A DNA stretch of 64,000 bases from Bacteroidales bacterium UBA4788 (GTDB taxonomy: Bacteria > Bacteroidota > Bacteroidia > Bacteroidales > VadinHA17): contig DHGW01000070.1 of assembly GCA_002402965.1 (NCBI GenBank), forward strand, positions 20,664-84,663, written 5' to 3'. The notes beneath the pieces were generated by a model. It had not been told where the DNA came from. It made no database searches and worked only from the letters and a program-made list of their open reading frames with translations. The stretch's first letter is position 1, and every line of letters starts with the position of its first letter. The position numbers and the translations under genes were made by a program. Below, one piece after another: positions 1 through 10,400 of the stretch.

Positions 1-2
1 AG

Positions 3-545
3 CTCTATCTGACCTTTGACGATGGTCCTGATCCGGAGTCCACACCGCTTATCCTTGATATACTCAGATCTCATGATGTCAAAGCCACCTTCTTCTGCAC
101 CGGGAGCAGGGTGCTGGCCTCGCCCGGCCTTTTTGCCAGGATGGCGGCCAGTGGCCACACCATCGGTAATCACGGGTTCAGCCACCTCAACGGACTTACA
201 ACTCCGGTACGGACCTACTGTGCGGATGTACTCAGGGGGAGGAATATCACCTGCAGCAATCTCTTCAGGCCGCCATACGGCAGGCTGCGTGTCAGACAGT
301 ACAGAATACTCGAAAGGACCATGCAGATAGTGTTCTGGGATATAATGCCTTACGACTTTGATCAGGGGCTGACGTCAGAGGAATCCTATGACATTCTCAT
401 GAAGAGGATCAGGCCCGGTTCGGTAATAGTGCTTCATGACAAGGCAACCAGCAGTGCCCTGCAGTACCTAGACCGGTTCCTGCAGAAGGCGCTTGCCGCA
501 GGCTGGTCATTCGGCCCAGTGGATGATTATGCCCTGCGGGGATGA
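3..545 (+). CDS. Polysaccharide deacetylase (NodB domain), 5'-truncated by window edge
   Basis: This is the C-terminal part of a carbohydrate esterase family 4 protein, and the reading frame is already open at the window edge. The NodB motifs appear in order: TFDDGPD near the start (catalytic base and first metal Asp), HTIGNHGFSH (metal-binding His pair), RPPYGR, and VLHDK near the end. Family members are metal-dependent N- or O-deacetylases of chitooligosaccharides, peptidoglycan or exopolysaccharide. The substrate cannot be told from this fragment, and any signal peptide would lie outside the window. purD follows 49 bases downstream on the same strand, so the two may be co-transcribed. The family call is secure; the substrate is unknown. 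Confidence 0.9.
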   Translation, partial: LYLTFDDGPDPESTPLILDILRSHDVKATFFCTGSRVLASPGLFARMAASGHTIGNHGFSHLNGLTTPVRTYCADVLRGRNITCSNLFRPPYGRLRVRQYRILERTMQIVFWDIMPYDFDQGLTSEESYDILMKRIRPGSVIVLHDKATSSALQYLDRFLQKALAAGWSFGPVDDYALRG

Positions 546-594
546 GTTTTCTCATCCTAAATACTATTTTTGAGAGGGGAAAGAAACCTGTATT

Positions 595-1878
595 ATGAAT
601 ATCCTGATTCTCGGTTCCGGAGGACGCGAACACGCAATCACCTGGAAACTGGCACAGAGCGCCAGGCAGCTTAGTCTCTTTGTAGCACCCGGCAATCCTG
701 GCACCTCATCACTGGCTGTGAATTTACGTGTTGACCCCCTTGATTTCCAGGGAGTGCGTGCAGCAATAGTCGCCAATAATATCAATATGGTGGTTGTCGG
801 CCCGGAGACACCTCTGGCAGAGGGAATTGCCGATTTCATTGAAAATGACCCGGCTCTTTCGGGTGTTGCTGTCATTGGTCCGTGCCGTGACGGCGCGATG
901 TTGGAGGGAAGCAAGGATTTTGCCAAGGCATTCATGATGAGGCACAGTATCCCCACGGCTGCTTACGCTACCTTCACCCCTGACACTGTTGATGATGCGA
1001 TCAGGTTCATGAGTGGTCTGAAGCCTCCTTATGTGCTCAAGGCTGACGGGCTTGCAGCAGGGAAAGGTGTGCTGATAATCAATGACTTCGACGAAGCAGT
1101 AACCGAGCTGAGGGCTATGCTCGGAGGGCGGTTAGGGGCAGCCGGCAGCAAGGTGGTCATAGAGGAGTATCTGACGGGAATAGAGATGTCAGCCTTCGTT
1201 ATCACTGATGGCATATCCTACCGGGTATTGCCGGAGGCGAAGGATTACAAACGCATTGGCGAAGGCGACACAGGGAAAAACACCGGAGGGATGGGGGCCG
1301 TCTCGCCGGTACCGTTTGCCAAACCCTCCTTCCTGGCAAAGGTGGAGGATAGTATAATCAGACCTACGGTGGAGGGGCTCAGGGCTGAAGGGATAGATTA
1401 CCGGGGTTTTATCTTCTTCGGTCTGATGAATGTCAACGGTGATCCTTTTGTGATTGAATACAATGCACGGCTGGGTGATCCTGAGAGTGAGGTGATCCTT
1501 CCGCGTATTGGCAGTGACCTCTATGAGCTGCTCGACGGCGTCGCACGCCGTGATCTGGCAAGCCGCAACCTTGTCATCTCTCAGGAAACGGCAGTGACAG
1601 TGATGATGGTTTCAGGCGGTTACCCGGACAGTTATGGCAAGGGCTTTGCCATAACAGGCACGGAAAAGGCCGGGGAGAGCATCCTCTTTCATTCAGGCAC
1701 GGGAACTGCTGACGGACATCTTGTGACTTCGGGAGGGAGGGTGCTGGCGGTGACTTCAAAGGGAAAGACGATGGAAGAAGCACTGGCAAAGAGCTACTCC
1801 TCGATCAGGGAGATCTCCTTCAACGGGATGAATTACCGCAGAGATATAGGGTTTGACCTGAAAAACTATAAGGAATGA
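595..1878 (+). CDS. purD: Phosphoribosylamine--glycine ligase
   Basis: This is GAR synthetase. It catalyses ATP-dependent ligation of glycine to phosphoribosylamine, the second step of de novo purine synthesis, in the cytoplasm. The 427-residue length is normal for PurD. The N-terminus carries the GSGGREHA dinucleotide-like loop. An ATP-grasp core follows with KADGLAAGKGV, the EEYLTGIEMS stretch and, near residue 295, the ARLGDPESEV motif that binds Mg-ATP. The ATG start is preceded by a purine-rich GAGAGGGGAAAG stretch that could act as a ribosome-binding site. The stop codon overlaps the next start as ATGA, which suggests translational coupling with the downstream membrane protein. Confidence 0.97.
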   Translation: MNILILGSGGREHAITWKLAQSARQLSLFVAPGNPGTSSLAVNLRVDPLDFQGVRAAIVANNINMVVVGPETPLAEGIADFIENDPALSGVAVIGPCRDGAMLEGSKDFAKAFMMRHSIPTAAYATFTPDTVDDAIRFMSGLKPPYVLKADGLAAGKGVLIINDFDEAVTELRAMLGGRLGAAGSKVVIEEYLTGIEMSAFVITDGISYRVLPEAKDYKRIGEGDTGKNTGGMGAVSPVPFAKPSFLAKVEDSIIRPTVEGLRAEGIDYRGFIFFGLMNVNGDPFVIEYNARLGDPESEVILPRIGSDLYELLDGVARRDLASRNLVISQETAVTVMMVSGGYPDSYGKGFAITGTEKAGESILFHSGTGTADGHLVTSGGRVLAVTSKGKTMEEALAKSYSSIREISFNGMNYRRDIGFDLKNYKE

Positions 1879-2861
1879 TCAGGTTATTCAGGGGATCGGG
1901 AGCCGGACCGGTGCTTCTGCTTTTGCTGGCAGCCCTGGCGTTGTGGCTGGAGTTTTTTATTTCACCTCCTCAAACAGGGCTTGCAGCTGAAAGTCTTCCG
2001 ATGCCTCTGTGGGGTCTCATCACCGATACTCTGTCAGGCTCACCCCTCATTGCAGTCATCGTCTCGTTTGTGTTTGTACTGGGCGTAGCCATTTTGATGG
2101 TCAGGTTTAACACTTCAAGCTTCTTCATCCCCCGCCGCACATTTTTACCTGCGCTGCTTTACATAATCCTTTACTCGGTTTTTCCAGGCCAGATGATTCT
2201 CAATCCGGCACTTCCGGCCTCACTGCTTACACTGGCTGGCCTCTGGCGGATGATATCCTCTTACCGGGTTAACGGCATGACGTTCAAGTTTTTTGATGCT
2301 GCCTTGCTGATCTCCTCGGCGGGTCTCTTCTATGCCGGATCGGTATGGTTTATACTGCTGGTGTTCATCGGAGCCATGGTCCTGCGCAGCCCTGATGCCC
2401 GGGAACTGACCCTGGCAGTAATTGGGACCATGTTTCCCTGGATTGTGATGTATGCCGTATGGTACGTTACCGGAGGGTCTCCGGGAGAGCTTTCAGAGAT
2501 CATTCGTCACAATCTCTTTGACCAGGTGCCATCTGTTTACTGGAGCCGGACACTGGTTATTCTCCTTATCATTGTCGGGCTGAATTTACTGCCAACATTG
2601 CTTTACCTTTTCAGGGAGATGCCAACATATAAGATCAGGTCACGGAAGACCTTCGAACTCTTTATATGGATGCTGGTTATCAGTGCCGCAGTGTTTCTCT
2701 TCGTACCTGCCGTATCGGCTGAAATGGCGGCTTTGACTGCGTTACCGGTATCTTTTATAATGGCCAATCATATGGTCTTTACCCGGCGCGTGATCGTGTC
2801 TGAAATCCTTTTCTGGATAATGGTGATAATGCTGGTTGTTTCGCGTCTCTGGCCCTACTGA
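1875..2861 (+). CDS. Polytopic membrane protein, DUF6427-like
   Basis: This 328-residue protein consists almost entirely of hydrophobic segments, roughly nine to ten predicted membrane helices, joined by short loops. The N-terminus (MIRLFRGSGAGPVLLLLLAA) and the overall layout resemble the DUF6427 family of Bacteroidota inner-membrane proteins, whose function is unknown. I assign it from recall of the family's look, not from a search. It starts inside the purD stop codon (ATGA). Its own stop directly abuts the stop of the convergent gene on the other strand, with no spacer. No catalytic motif is visible. Confidence 0.7.
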   Translation: MIRLFRGSGAGPVLLLLLAALALWLEFFISPPQTGLAAESLPMPLWGLITDTLSGSPLIAVIVSFVFVLGVAILMVRFNTSSFFIPRRTFLPALLYIILYSVFPGQMILNPALPASLLTLAGLWRMISSYRVNGMTFKFFDAALLISSAGLFYAGSVWFILLVFIGAMVLRSPDARELTLAVIGTMFPWIVMYAVWYVTGGSPGELSEIIRHNLFDQVPSVYWSRTLVILLIIVGLNLLPTLLYLFREMPTYKIRSRKTFELFIWMLVISAAVFLFVPAVSAEMAALTALPVSFIMANHMVFTRRVIVSEILFWIMVIMLVVSRLWPY

Positions 2862-3302
2862 TCACCTGATCATACTGACCACTCCTACGCCGGAACCCTG
2901 TTCGCCGTCGATGAAATCATACCAGATGGTATATAAGCCTGTCTTGTTGCAGACGAAGTCAATTGTGTTGTATTTTTTGCCTGTACTGCTGTTGTACGAG
3001 GAAATGAGCTCCTTTCCCTGGTCATAAATGGTGACGGCAAGTTCTCCACCTGATCCGGGGGCGTTGCATACAGAGAACCTGTATTTCATGTTCTTCATCA
3101 GGTACATGTTGGCTTTGTATACAGGTGCGGTGCCATTGGAGGACATTTTGGGCAGCTGAATACGGAAATCTTTCAGGTAGGTAGTATTTTCACCGGCTGA
3201 ATGAACACAGCTGCTTACCAGTTCTTCTGTTGCAGGCTGACTTTCTGCCACCAGGGGCAGGATTATCAGAGCCAGGGAGAGAATGAAAAACCTGCTTTTC
3301 AT
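2862..3302 (-). CDS. Secreted protein of unknown function, third gene of the ABC-transporter unit
   Basis: This 146-residue protein has a clear Sec signal peptide (MKSRFFILSLALIILPLVAES, cleavage likely before QPATEE). The mature part is about 125 residues and reads as a small beta-sandwich: alternating strands such as MKYRFSVCNAP, ELAVTIYDQGKEL and GLYTIWYDFIDG. This resembles secreted binding domains of the pre-peptidase C-terminal type. Three cysteines (SSCVHS, FSVCNA, DFVCNK) could allow a disulfide. One base separates it from the upstream lipoprotein gene, so it is the last gene of the transporter operon. No enzymatic motif is seen. Confidence 0.75.
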   Translation of the reverse strand: MKSRFFILSLALIILPLVAESQPATEELVSSCVHSAGENTTYLKDFRIQLPKMSSNGTAPVYKANMYLMKNMKYRFSVCNAPGSGGELAVTIYDQGKELISSYNSSTGKKYNTIDFVCNKTGLYTIWYDFIDGEQGSGVGVVSMIR

Positions 3303-3303
3303 C

Positions 3304-4263
3304 TTAAAGGCCGGATATTAGTTTGTTTCTTACTTCTTTTGACATCTCTGCAATCTCAGCAAGCTGGCTGTCGGACATTTCCACTATGCTTTCCTCGTGC
3401 TGTACCAGCACCAGCCGGCCATCCTCTTCTATCGTCTCCGGTTCGCCAAGCCTGTAAGAGACTTTTACATCAGTATACTTATTGCTTATCCCTTCCATCA
3501 TGCCAAGGATCGATTGATACTCCCGGCTGGTGGAGCGGTAGGGACGGAGGAGCATCAGCAGGTCACCCAGGATTATCTTCTGTTCGCCTATGCGGTCTCT
3601 CAGGATCTCATCCTGATGGCTCATCGCCACCTGGGTTGCAAGGTATTGGCCCTCAACCCAAACCCCTGCGATCATCAGGGCAGAGATTGACCCACGGTTG
3701 TTCTCCCGAAGGTAATTATCTATCTGGTTATAGGAGTTGACCGAGAGAAAAAGGAGCGAATCGAGATTTGATTTGCTTACGGATAGCCGCTTCAGTGTTT
3801 CAAAGTCGAAGTACTGTCCAACCCGTAATCCGTCTGCCAGTCTCTTGATGGTAGAGAGCACGTCAACGGAATTGCCGGTTTTCTCATAAATGTTGAGATA
3901 TCCCAGGTCTGCACCGTAAATGCCGAGCATCACAGCCTTCTGGAAGTTGGTGGTAAGCCTGTCGGCCTCATGAGTGGGCGCCAGGTATCCGGCTGAGAAA
4001 GGTACCTGCATCGACTGAAGGATTGATGCTATCTCAACAGGTGATGCTATATTCTGCACGATGTCGGCCAGAGCCTCGTCACTCAGTTTTTCAGCTTCTC
4101 CGGCCGGCACTGAATCAGCTACAGGAAAGCTTAAACCGCCCTGGCGCGTACCGCTGTTTCTGCAAGAGCAGACCCCTAACAGCAGAATCACTGCTGCGAT
4201 CTTTGTTATTGTCCCTGTCATCGGGCGTTTGTATTGATATACAAATTTAAAAATACTGGTCAT
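3304..4263 (-). CDS. Lipoprotein of unknown function, second gene of the ABC-transporter unit
   Basis: This is a predicted lipoprotein of about 305-319 residues. Two starts are possible. The ATG that overlaps the transporter stop as ATGA has a GGAGAG stretch about ten bases upstream and favours coupling. An internal ATG at 4221 begins the textbook lipoprotein signal MTGTITKIAAVILLLGVCSC, where the last Cys is the likely lipid site. The mature protein is largely helical and charged, with no recognised domain or catalytic motif. It may be a periplasm-facing partner of the transporter encoded immediately upstream. That function is inferred from position only. Confidence 0.8.
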   Translation of the reverse strand: MTSIFKFVYQYKRPMTGTITKIAAVILLLGVCSCRNSGTRQGGLSFPVADSVPAGEAEKLSDEALADIVQNIASPVEIASILQSMQVPFSAGYLAPTHEADRLTTNFQKAVMLGIYGADLGYLNIYEKTGNSVDVLSTIKRLADGLRVGQYFDFETLKRLSVSKSNLDSLLFLSVNSYNQIDNYLRENNRGSISALMIAGVWVEGQYLATQVAMSHQDEILRDRIGEQKIILGDLLMLLRPYRSTSREYQSILGMMEGISNKYTDVKVSYRLGEPETIEEDGRLVLVQHEESIVEMSDSQLAEIAEMSKEVRNKLISGL

Positions 4264-7200
4264 TTCTGGTTTGCTCTCCGCTGTTTGCCAAACCTGGTAC
4301 GTTCAAAAAACATTACAAGACGCCTCAGCGCCTCTGTGTAAAGAATTATGTACAGTGCGATGACTGAGGAGAGAACCAGCAGGATATTAAACCGGAAAGT
4401 GTCAACCTTAAGGCCCCTGAATCTCTTTACCGGTGCCATGAAATGGGTACGGAATCCGAGCGCACCCGATGTCGACGGCTCCAGGTAAATAAGGTCCGCA
4501 TTCTGGATCAGCCTGTCTCTGAACTCAAGCATCTTGTTTTTCTCGTATACCTTCCTGACAATGTCTTCAAGTTTGTCATTATGGTAGTTATTATATAACA
4601 GATCCAGGGCCATTTTATTGCTGCTTACATAATTATCAAGGTTCATATCTGCAAGATGGCTCAGTCTCCTGTACTCACCGTCAACCCTGTTGAGCCAGAG
4701 TGACAGCCTCTCTGCGAGATCAGCGGTGAAAAGTGCGGGATTAATGGAGTCAGTTCCGGTGAAGGGATCAATGACTTCCGAGGCGCTGAGGAAGGCTGTT
4801 TCGTTCCTGAGCAGGCGCATCTCACTCTCCTCAGGGTAGATCTTCCCATCCGTTTTGAGTTTTCCCGTCACGTTCTTCAGGGCCTCTGTAACCCTGGGTA
4901 TACGGTATATGTTGTTGAAGTCGGAGATGCTCATCTGCTGTTTCAGGGGGTAGATTCTCCTTCCGTACTCGTTTCCGGTGAATTGTCTGACCATCAGTGC
5001 TTCATAGGTCCACCTTGTTGGCATCAGCTCCGCAATAACAGGTACCATGTCGGCCCTGGCAAGCTTTCTGTTGAGTTTGTCGAAGGGGAACATGGCTCCG
5101 CTGAGTATCATCATCGGGATCATCAGCAGGGGTATGACGATGTAGATGGCAATTGCCGAGTTCAGCGCGGAAGATATGTTCAGGCCGATCATGTTGGCGC
5201 ATAAGGCGGTGGTGAAGAGGGCAAGCCAGTAGGAGAAGAAGAGACCCCTGATGCCAAGGATGGGATTGGCCACTGCCAGGAAGAGAAACGTCTGGAGCGC
5301 TGAGATGAATGCCAGGATAAGAATCTTGCTGACCAGGTAGCTGCTGCGGCTCAGGTTGAGAAAATGCTCCCTCCTCAGCATCTTCCGGTCGCGGAAGATC
5401 TCCTCTGCACTGATGGTGAGACCGAGAAAAAGGGCTACGATGATACTCATGAAGATGTATACCGGGATATTCTCATTCTCCCGGAAGATGTAGATGTCCG
5501 ATGAGGGATCCGCGATGTACCTGATGATATATGAAAGAATGAGTCCCAGGACCGGTCCTTCAAGAAGGGTCAGAAGCAGATATTGCCTGTTGGCCAGCTT
5601 GCTTTTCGCATCACGCATCATGAAGATCATGGTCTGCCTGAACCATCCGGGCTTGCGGAGGGTGGACCAGGGTGCTGAGGACTCCTCCCTGACCTCCCCG
5701 GGAGGGATGGTCTTCCTGAAAGCCTCTGCCCACTCAGCAGGAGAGACCTTCCTGCGGTCTGTGTATTTGCCGAACTCATCAACTATCTTTGTCTCCAGGA
5801 TATTGAAGAGTGTCTCCGGATTAACAGTACCGCATGAGGGGCACTCGGCCACCCCGCTGTTGATATGGGCTTCAAGTGTCTTAAAGTGAACTATGGAATC
5901 AAGAGGGTTCCCATAAAAGACAAGATGTCCGGCAAGATCAAGCACCAGCACCTTGTCAAAGCCCTTGAATATCCCGGATGATGGCTGATGGATGACTGTG
6001 ATGACCAGTTTTCCCTTGCCAGTCAGTTCATGCAGCAGTTCCATCACGTTTTCAGAGTCACCCGATGACAGACCTGATGTAGGTTCGTCAAGGAAGAGCA
6101 CGGAGGGTTCCCGTATCAGTTCCAGTGCAATATTCAGCCTTTTTCTCTGCCCGCCGCTGATGACCTTGTTGAGCGGTGATCCCACCCGGGAATGCCTCTT
6201 CTCGTAAAGTCCGAGATTATGCAGAGTACGGTTTACCACCTCAGTTATCTCTGCATGACTCTTGCCTGCAAAGCAGAGAGAGGCTGCATAAAAGAGGTTC
6301 TCGAACACTGTCAGTTCCTCGACGAGAAAATCATCCTGGGGTACATATCCCACAACGCCGTCGAGCTTTCCGTCACCGGAGCGGATAGAGATGCCATTGA
6401 TTCTTACTTCTCCGGATTGTGGAATCAAAAGTCCTGTCAGAAGGTTCAGGAGAGTAGTTTTTCCTGATCCGCTGGCTCCCATGATCCCGATCAGCATGCC
6501 CTCGCCGGCGGCGAAGCTTACACTGCTGATAGCGGGTAAACCGTCGGGAAAGGTGTAGCAGATCCTGTCAGCCACTAAAGAAATCGGGTGGATTTCACTT
6601 CCGGAGGCGAAGCGTGATGTGATGTCACTGTAATAAATGGTAGGTGCGGGAGGCGCCTGCACTGAGTTCCCCGGTGCGAAGAGATACACTTTACGACATA
6701 ACAGGGGCATGCCGTTGAGGAGTGTAGTGCCCCCGCAGAAGCACTTCAGAAAATAGAGGCTGACACTATCCACCTTCAGGAAAACCACGAAGCTGCCGCA
6801 TGTCCCTTCACTCTCCCCGGATGTGCCGGTGTCGATAACAATCATCGCAGGATCTGAAAATCCCTCCCTGTTCTCCTCTCTGACGAACTGCATTATGCTT
6901 CCGAATTCCTCCCGGGAGATCCCGAATACCTCGGCGATTGTATTGATGATGTTCATCCGCTGAGGGGTGTACTGCTTGTCGGAATCGATCAGCTCGAAGC
7001 AGCGCATGAGCACTATGACTCTCTGCTCCTGGGTCAGGGTCTTGTTGATCTTTTTGCAGTTGTTGAGAATCTTGATTGAATCTCTTACTGAAGCGGTCTC
7101 CGATATACCTGCTTTGCCTTTTTCCTGAAGCGGACCGGCATTTTCCAGGAAGAGGTGCATGAATTCATCGGCGCTCTGATGCGGAAGCTGCTTGGTGAGA

Positions 7201-7301
7201 AAGGCTGCCACGAAATCACGTTCGCTTTGCAACATACCGCCGTCCTGCTTGACGATCAGGGCGAACAACTCCATCATGGCCCGCAGGATCTCTTCACTCA
7301 T
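4260..7301 (-). CDS. ABCG-like ABC transporter with TerB-like N-terminal domain
   Basis: This is a 1013-residue fused ATPase-permease in the ABCG (White) domain order. Residues 1 to about 145 form a helical domain resembling TerB/tellurite-resistance folds. About 100 residues of mixed strands follow, possibly FHA-like. The ATPase has Walker A GASGSGKTT near 274, signature ISGGQRKRLNIALEL near 380, Walker B VLFLDEPTSGL near 402 and the switch HQPS. After it comes a CPSCG knuckle, then membrane helices from about residue 560 that include an ABC2-type permease. A large soluble insertion leads to a last helix and a basic tail ending KQRRANQK. It heads a three-gene unit with a lipoprotein and a secreted protein. 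The cargo is unknown; export or a membrane-stress role are both possible. Confidence 0.88.
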   Translation of the reverse strand: MSEEILRAMMELFALIVKQDGGMLQSERDFVAAFLTKQLPHQSADEFMHLFLENAGPLQEKGKAGISETASVRDSIKILNNCKKINKTLTQEQRVIVLMRCFELIDSDKQYTPQRMNIINTIAEVFGISREEFGSIMQFVREENREGFSDPAMIVIDTGTSGESEGTCGSFVVFLKVDSVSLYFLKCFCGGTTLLNGMPLLCRKVYLFAPGNSVQAPPAPTIYYSDITSRFASGSEIHPISLVADRICYTFPDGLPAISSVSFAAGEGMLIGIMGASGSGKTTLLNLLTGLLIPQSGEVRINGISIRSGDGKLDGVVGYVPQDDFLVEELTVFENLFYAASLCFAGKSHAEITEVVNRTLHNLGLYEKRHSRVGSPLNKVISGGQRKRLNIALELIREPSVLFLDEPTSGLSSGDSENVMELLHELTGKGKLVITVIHQPSSGIFKGFDKVLVLDLAGHLVFYGNPLDSIVHFKTLEAHINSGVAECPSCGTVNPETLFNILETKIVDEFGKYTDRRKVSPAEWAEAFRKTIPPGEVREESSAPWSTLRKPGWFRQTMIFMMRDAKSKLANRQYLLLTLLEGPVLGLILSYIIRYIADPSSDIYIFRENENIPVYIFMSIIVALFLGLTISAEEIFRDRKMLRREHFLNLSRSSYLVSKILILAFISALQTFLFLAVANPILGIRGLFFSYWLALFTTALCANMIGLNISSALNSAIAIYIVIPLLMIPMMILSGAMFPFDKLNRKLARADMVPVIAELMPTRWTYEALMVRQFTGNEYGRRIYPLKQQMSISDFNNIYRIPRVTEALKNVTGKLKTDGKIYPEESEMRLLRNETAFLSASEVIDPFTGTDSINPALFTADLAERLSLWLNRVDGEYRRLSHLADMNLDNYVSSNKMALDLLYNNYHNDKLEDIVRKVYEKNKMLEFRDRLIQNADLIYLEPSTSGALGFRTHFMAPVKRFRGLKVDTFRFNILLVLSSVIALYIILYTEALRRLVMFFERTRFGKQRRANQK

Positions 7302-7414
7302 GTCTCAGGATCAGGTTTATCAAGTATAGCTGCCAAGTTAGTGAAAAATGGTAGACAATTTGATCTAAAATGTGGACTAATCGTATATGACGGATATCCT
7401 TAATTTTTAATGCT

Positions 7415-7422
7415 TAACTTTA
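7415..7422 (+). promoter_or_regulatory. Possible -7 promoter element for the pectin locus
   Basis: TAACTTTA matches seven of eight positions of the Bacteroidota -7 element TAnnTTTG. It lies about 70 bases ahead of the chosen SusC start. No convincing TTTG sits at the right spacing upstream, so this is a weak call. Confidence 0.3.
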
Positions 7423-7494
7423 TAACCATGCACCCCTTTGCACCTGAAAAAACGAGTCTTAAAAAATATTTTTCAAACCCTAATCAACTTGTCT

Positions 7495-10400
7495 ATGACA
7501 AAATCAATTAATGCATTCAGAAGATACCCCGGCCGTGGCAACAGCGGCCTGAGGGTTTTGCTGATCCTTGTCATGACGGCATTTTCACTGACTCTCTTAT
7601 CACAGAACATCATGGTGAAGGGAAAAGTGACCGATGCCGAGACGGGAGAGGCTATGATCGGCCTGAACGTGGTCATCAGGGGTACAACCCGGGGCGTGGC
7701 CACAGACATGGAAGGTAACTATACGATGACCGACTGTCCCCCTGATGCCACACTGGTATTCTCCTTCGTGGGATATAATCCGGTTGAGGTACCCGTCAGC
7801 GGACGGACAACGATAAATGTTACCATTTCCCCTTCAAGCGCTCTTGTTGAGGATGTGGTTGTTATCGGTTACGGAACCGTCAGCAGGAGGGATGTTATGG
7901 GCTCAATCACCTCCGTACAGGGAGAAGAGCTTGCCCGCGTACCGGTATCATCGGCTGTTGAAGCCCTTACAGGAAAGATGGCGGGTGTTCACATCGTCAC
8001 AACGGAAGGATCGCCTGATGCGGATATAAATATCCGTGTCCGAGGCGGTGGCTCGGTAACCCAGAGCAGTACACCGCTCCTTATCGTTGACGGATTCCCT
8101 GTGAACTCCATCAACGACATCCCTCCCTCGATAATCCAGTCGATAGATGTGCTGAAAGACGCCTCCTCAACGGCTATATACGGAGCCCGTGGTGCCAACG
8201 GTGTTATAATCATCACCACCAAAAGCGGTGATGCCGGCAAGCCAAGGGTTAATTACAATGCCTGGTATGGATTTAAAAAGGTATCAAAGCAACTTACGAC
8301 ACTTTCAGTTGAAGATTACATGAGATGGCAGTATGAATATGCTCTCCTGGATGACAATGTAGAAAAGTATGAGAGGTATTTTGGTAATTACCATGATATT
8401 GACCTATATGCAGGACAGCCTTCCATAAACTGGTTTGACCAGGTCTTCGGACACATCGGGAAGGTATTCAATCATGACCTGAACATTACCGGGGGGAGTG
8501 ACAGCTTCAAGTACTCCGTCTCTTATGCCGGAATAAGAAGCGATGAGATCATGCTCTCCTCTGAGTATAGGCGTGACAACCTTGCCCTTAAGTTTGATCA
8601 CAAGGCAGGCGACAGAGTGGAACTCTCATTTTCGGTGCGCTATTCTGACATGAAGATCTACGGAGCAGGAGCCACCGACCAGGGAGGAGCCACCCCTAAC
8701 GATGCCAGGGTGAAGCAGACAATGCTCTTCGTTCCTATACCGTTTAATTCGGTCGGAGATTTTGATGACACCGACCTGGCAGCGAGCATGACCAATCCCC
8801 TCGATAACGTCAGGGATAACGACCGTCAGCAGTTCAGAAAGAGATACAACCTGGGCGGCAGCTTCTCCTGGGAGATTGTTGACGGACTGGTATTCCGGAC
8901 TGAGGCCGGCCTTGACAATTATGTGAACAATGATGACCGCTTCTATGGACTGACCACATATTATGTAAAGAACACACCAACGGCTGATTACCAGAACAAG
9001 CCAGCACTCGAGGCATATGAGAGAAAAGGTAACGGCATCAGGAGCACCAACACCCTCAATTACGATTTTGCAAATCTCTTCGGTGATTCAGGCCACTCGC
9101 TCAAGCTGCTGGCAGGGCAGGAGGTGCTTGTCACCAAATCAAACACGATGTTCAACCAGGTCTGGGGATTCCCTGAATTCTTCACCGGCCCCGAAGCCTA
9201 TAAGCTGGTAAGCCAGGGATTCTCTAACAGCTATACAAATACTCTCAACCCTGATGACAAGCTGCTCTCTTTCTTCGGCAGGGTGATGTATGACTACAAG
9301 GGAAGATACCAGGCCTCTGCCACCTTCAGGGCTGACGGTTCGAGTAAATTCTCCGCTGCCAACCGCTGGGGTTACTTCCCTTCGGCATCAATTGCCTGGA
9401 GGATTTCCGAGGAGGAATTCATGAAAGGTATCTCCAACACCCTCAATAACCTCAGGCTCAGGTTCAGCTACGGTACCGCCGGGGATAACAATATCCCCTC
9501 CAACCAGATTGCTCAGATATTCGAAGCCCGGTCTACCTCTTGGATCAACGGCTTCTCATCATTCTGGGCTCCCTCAACCAACATGGCCAACCCTGACCTG
9601 AAGTGGGAGACAACAGTAACCCGGAACCTTGGACTCGACTTCGGGTTCTTCAGGAACCGGATCAACGGAAGCGTGGAGGTTTACCGCAACAATACGAAAG
9701 ACCTCCTGATAGCATTCCCGGTGTCTGGCACAGGTTATACAACCCAGTACCGGAATATGGGAGAAACGCAAAACAAGGGGATCGAGATTGAACTCAACGC
9801 TGTGGCTCTCAACGCCAAGAATTACGGACTCAGCTTCGGGTTCAACATCGGATTCAACAAAAACAAGATACTCTCACTTGGCGTGATGGACGACTTTGGT
9901 CAGAACACCAGCTGGGCATCCACAGAGATAGGTAACGACTACTGGATCGCTGTTGGCGGATCAGTCGGGGAGATGTACGGCTATGTCAGTGACGGCCGTT
10001 ATGTGGTGTCTGACTTCTCCGGATATGATGAAGAGGAGGAGGAATGGATACTCAACGATGGTGTTGTTGATAACTCCAACGTCATCGGCACTGTGCGTCC
10101 GGGCAGCCTGAAGCTGAAAGACTTCACCGGCGATGATATGGTGACTGTGGCTGACGGCAAAGTGATTGGCAATGCGAACCCGAAACATACGGGCGGATTC
10201 ACTGTCGAGGGTTATTTCTACGGCTTCGACCTTTCAGCTCTGTTCAACTGGAGCTACGGCAACGACATCTATAATGCCAACAAGGTTGAATACACCACGT
10301 CGCGTTACGCGTTCCGCAATATGATTGACATCATGGCTGAGGGGAACAGGTGGACCAACCTTGACCCCGCAACAGGTACGCTGGTCAATGACCCCGCAAC

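Noticed and set aside
7438..7494. TTG start extending the first SusC by 19 residues
   Set aside because: The ATG at 7495 gives a better placed signal sequence; the extension adds basic residues before it and has no convincing initiation region.
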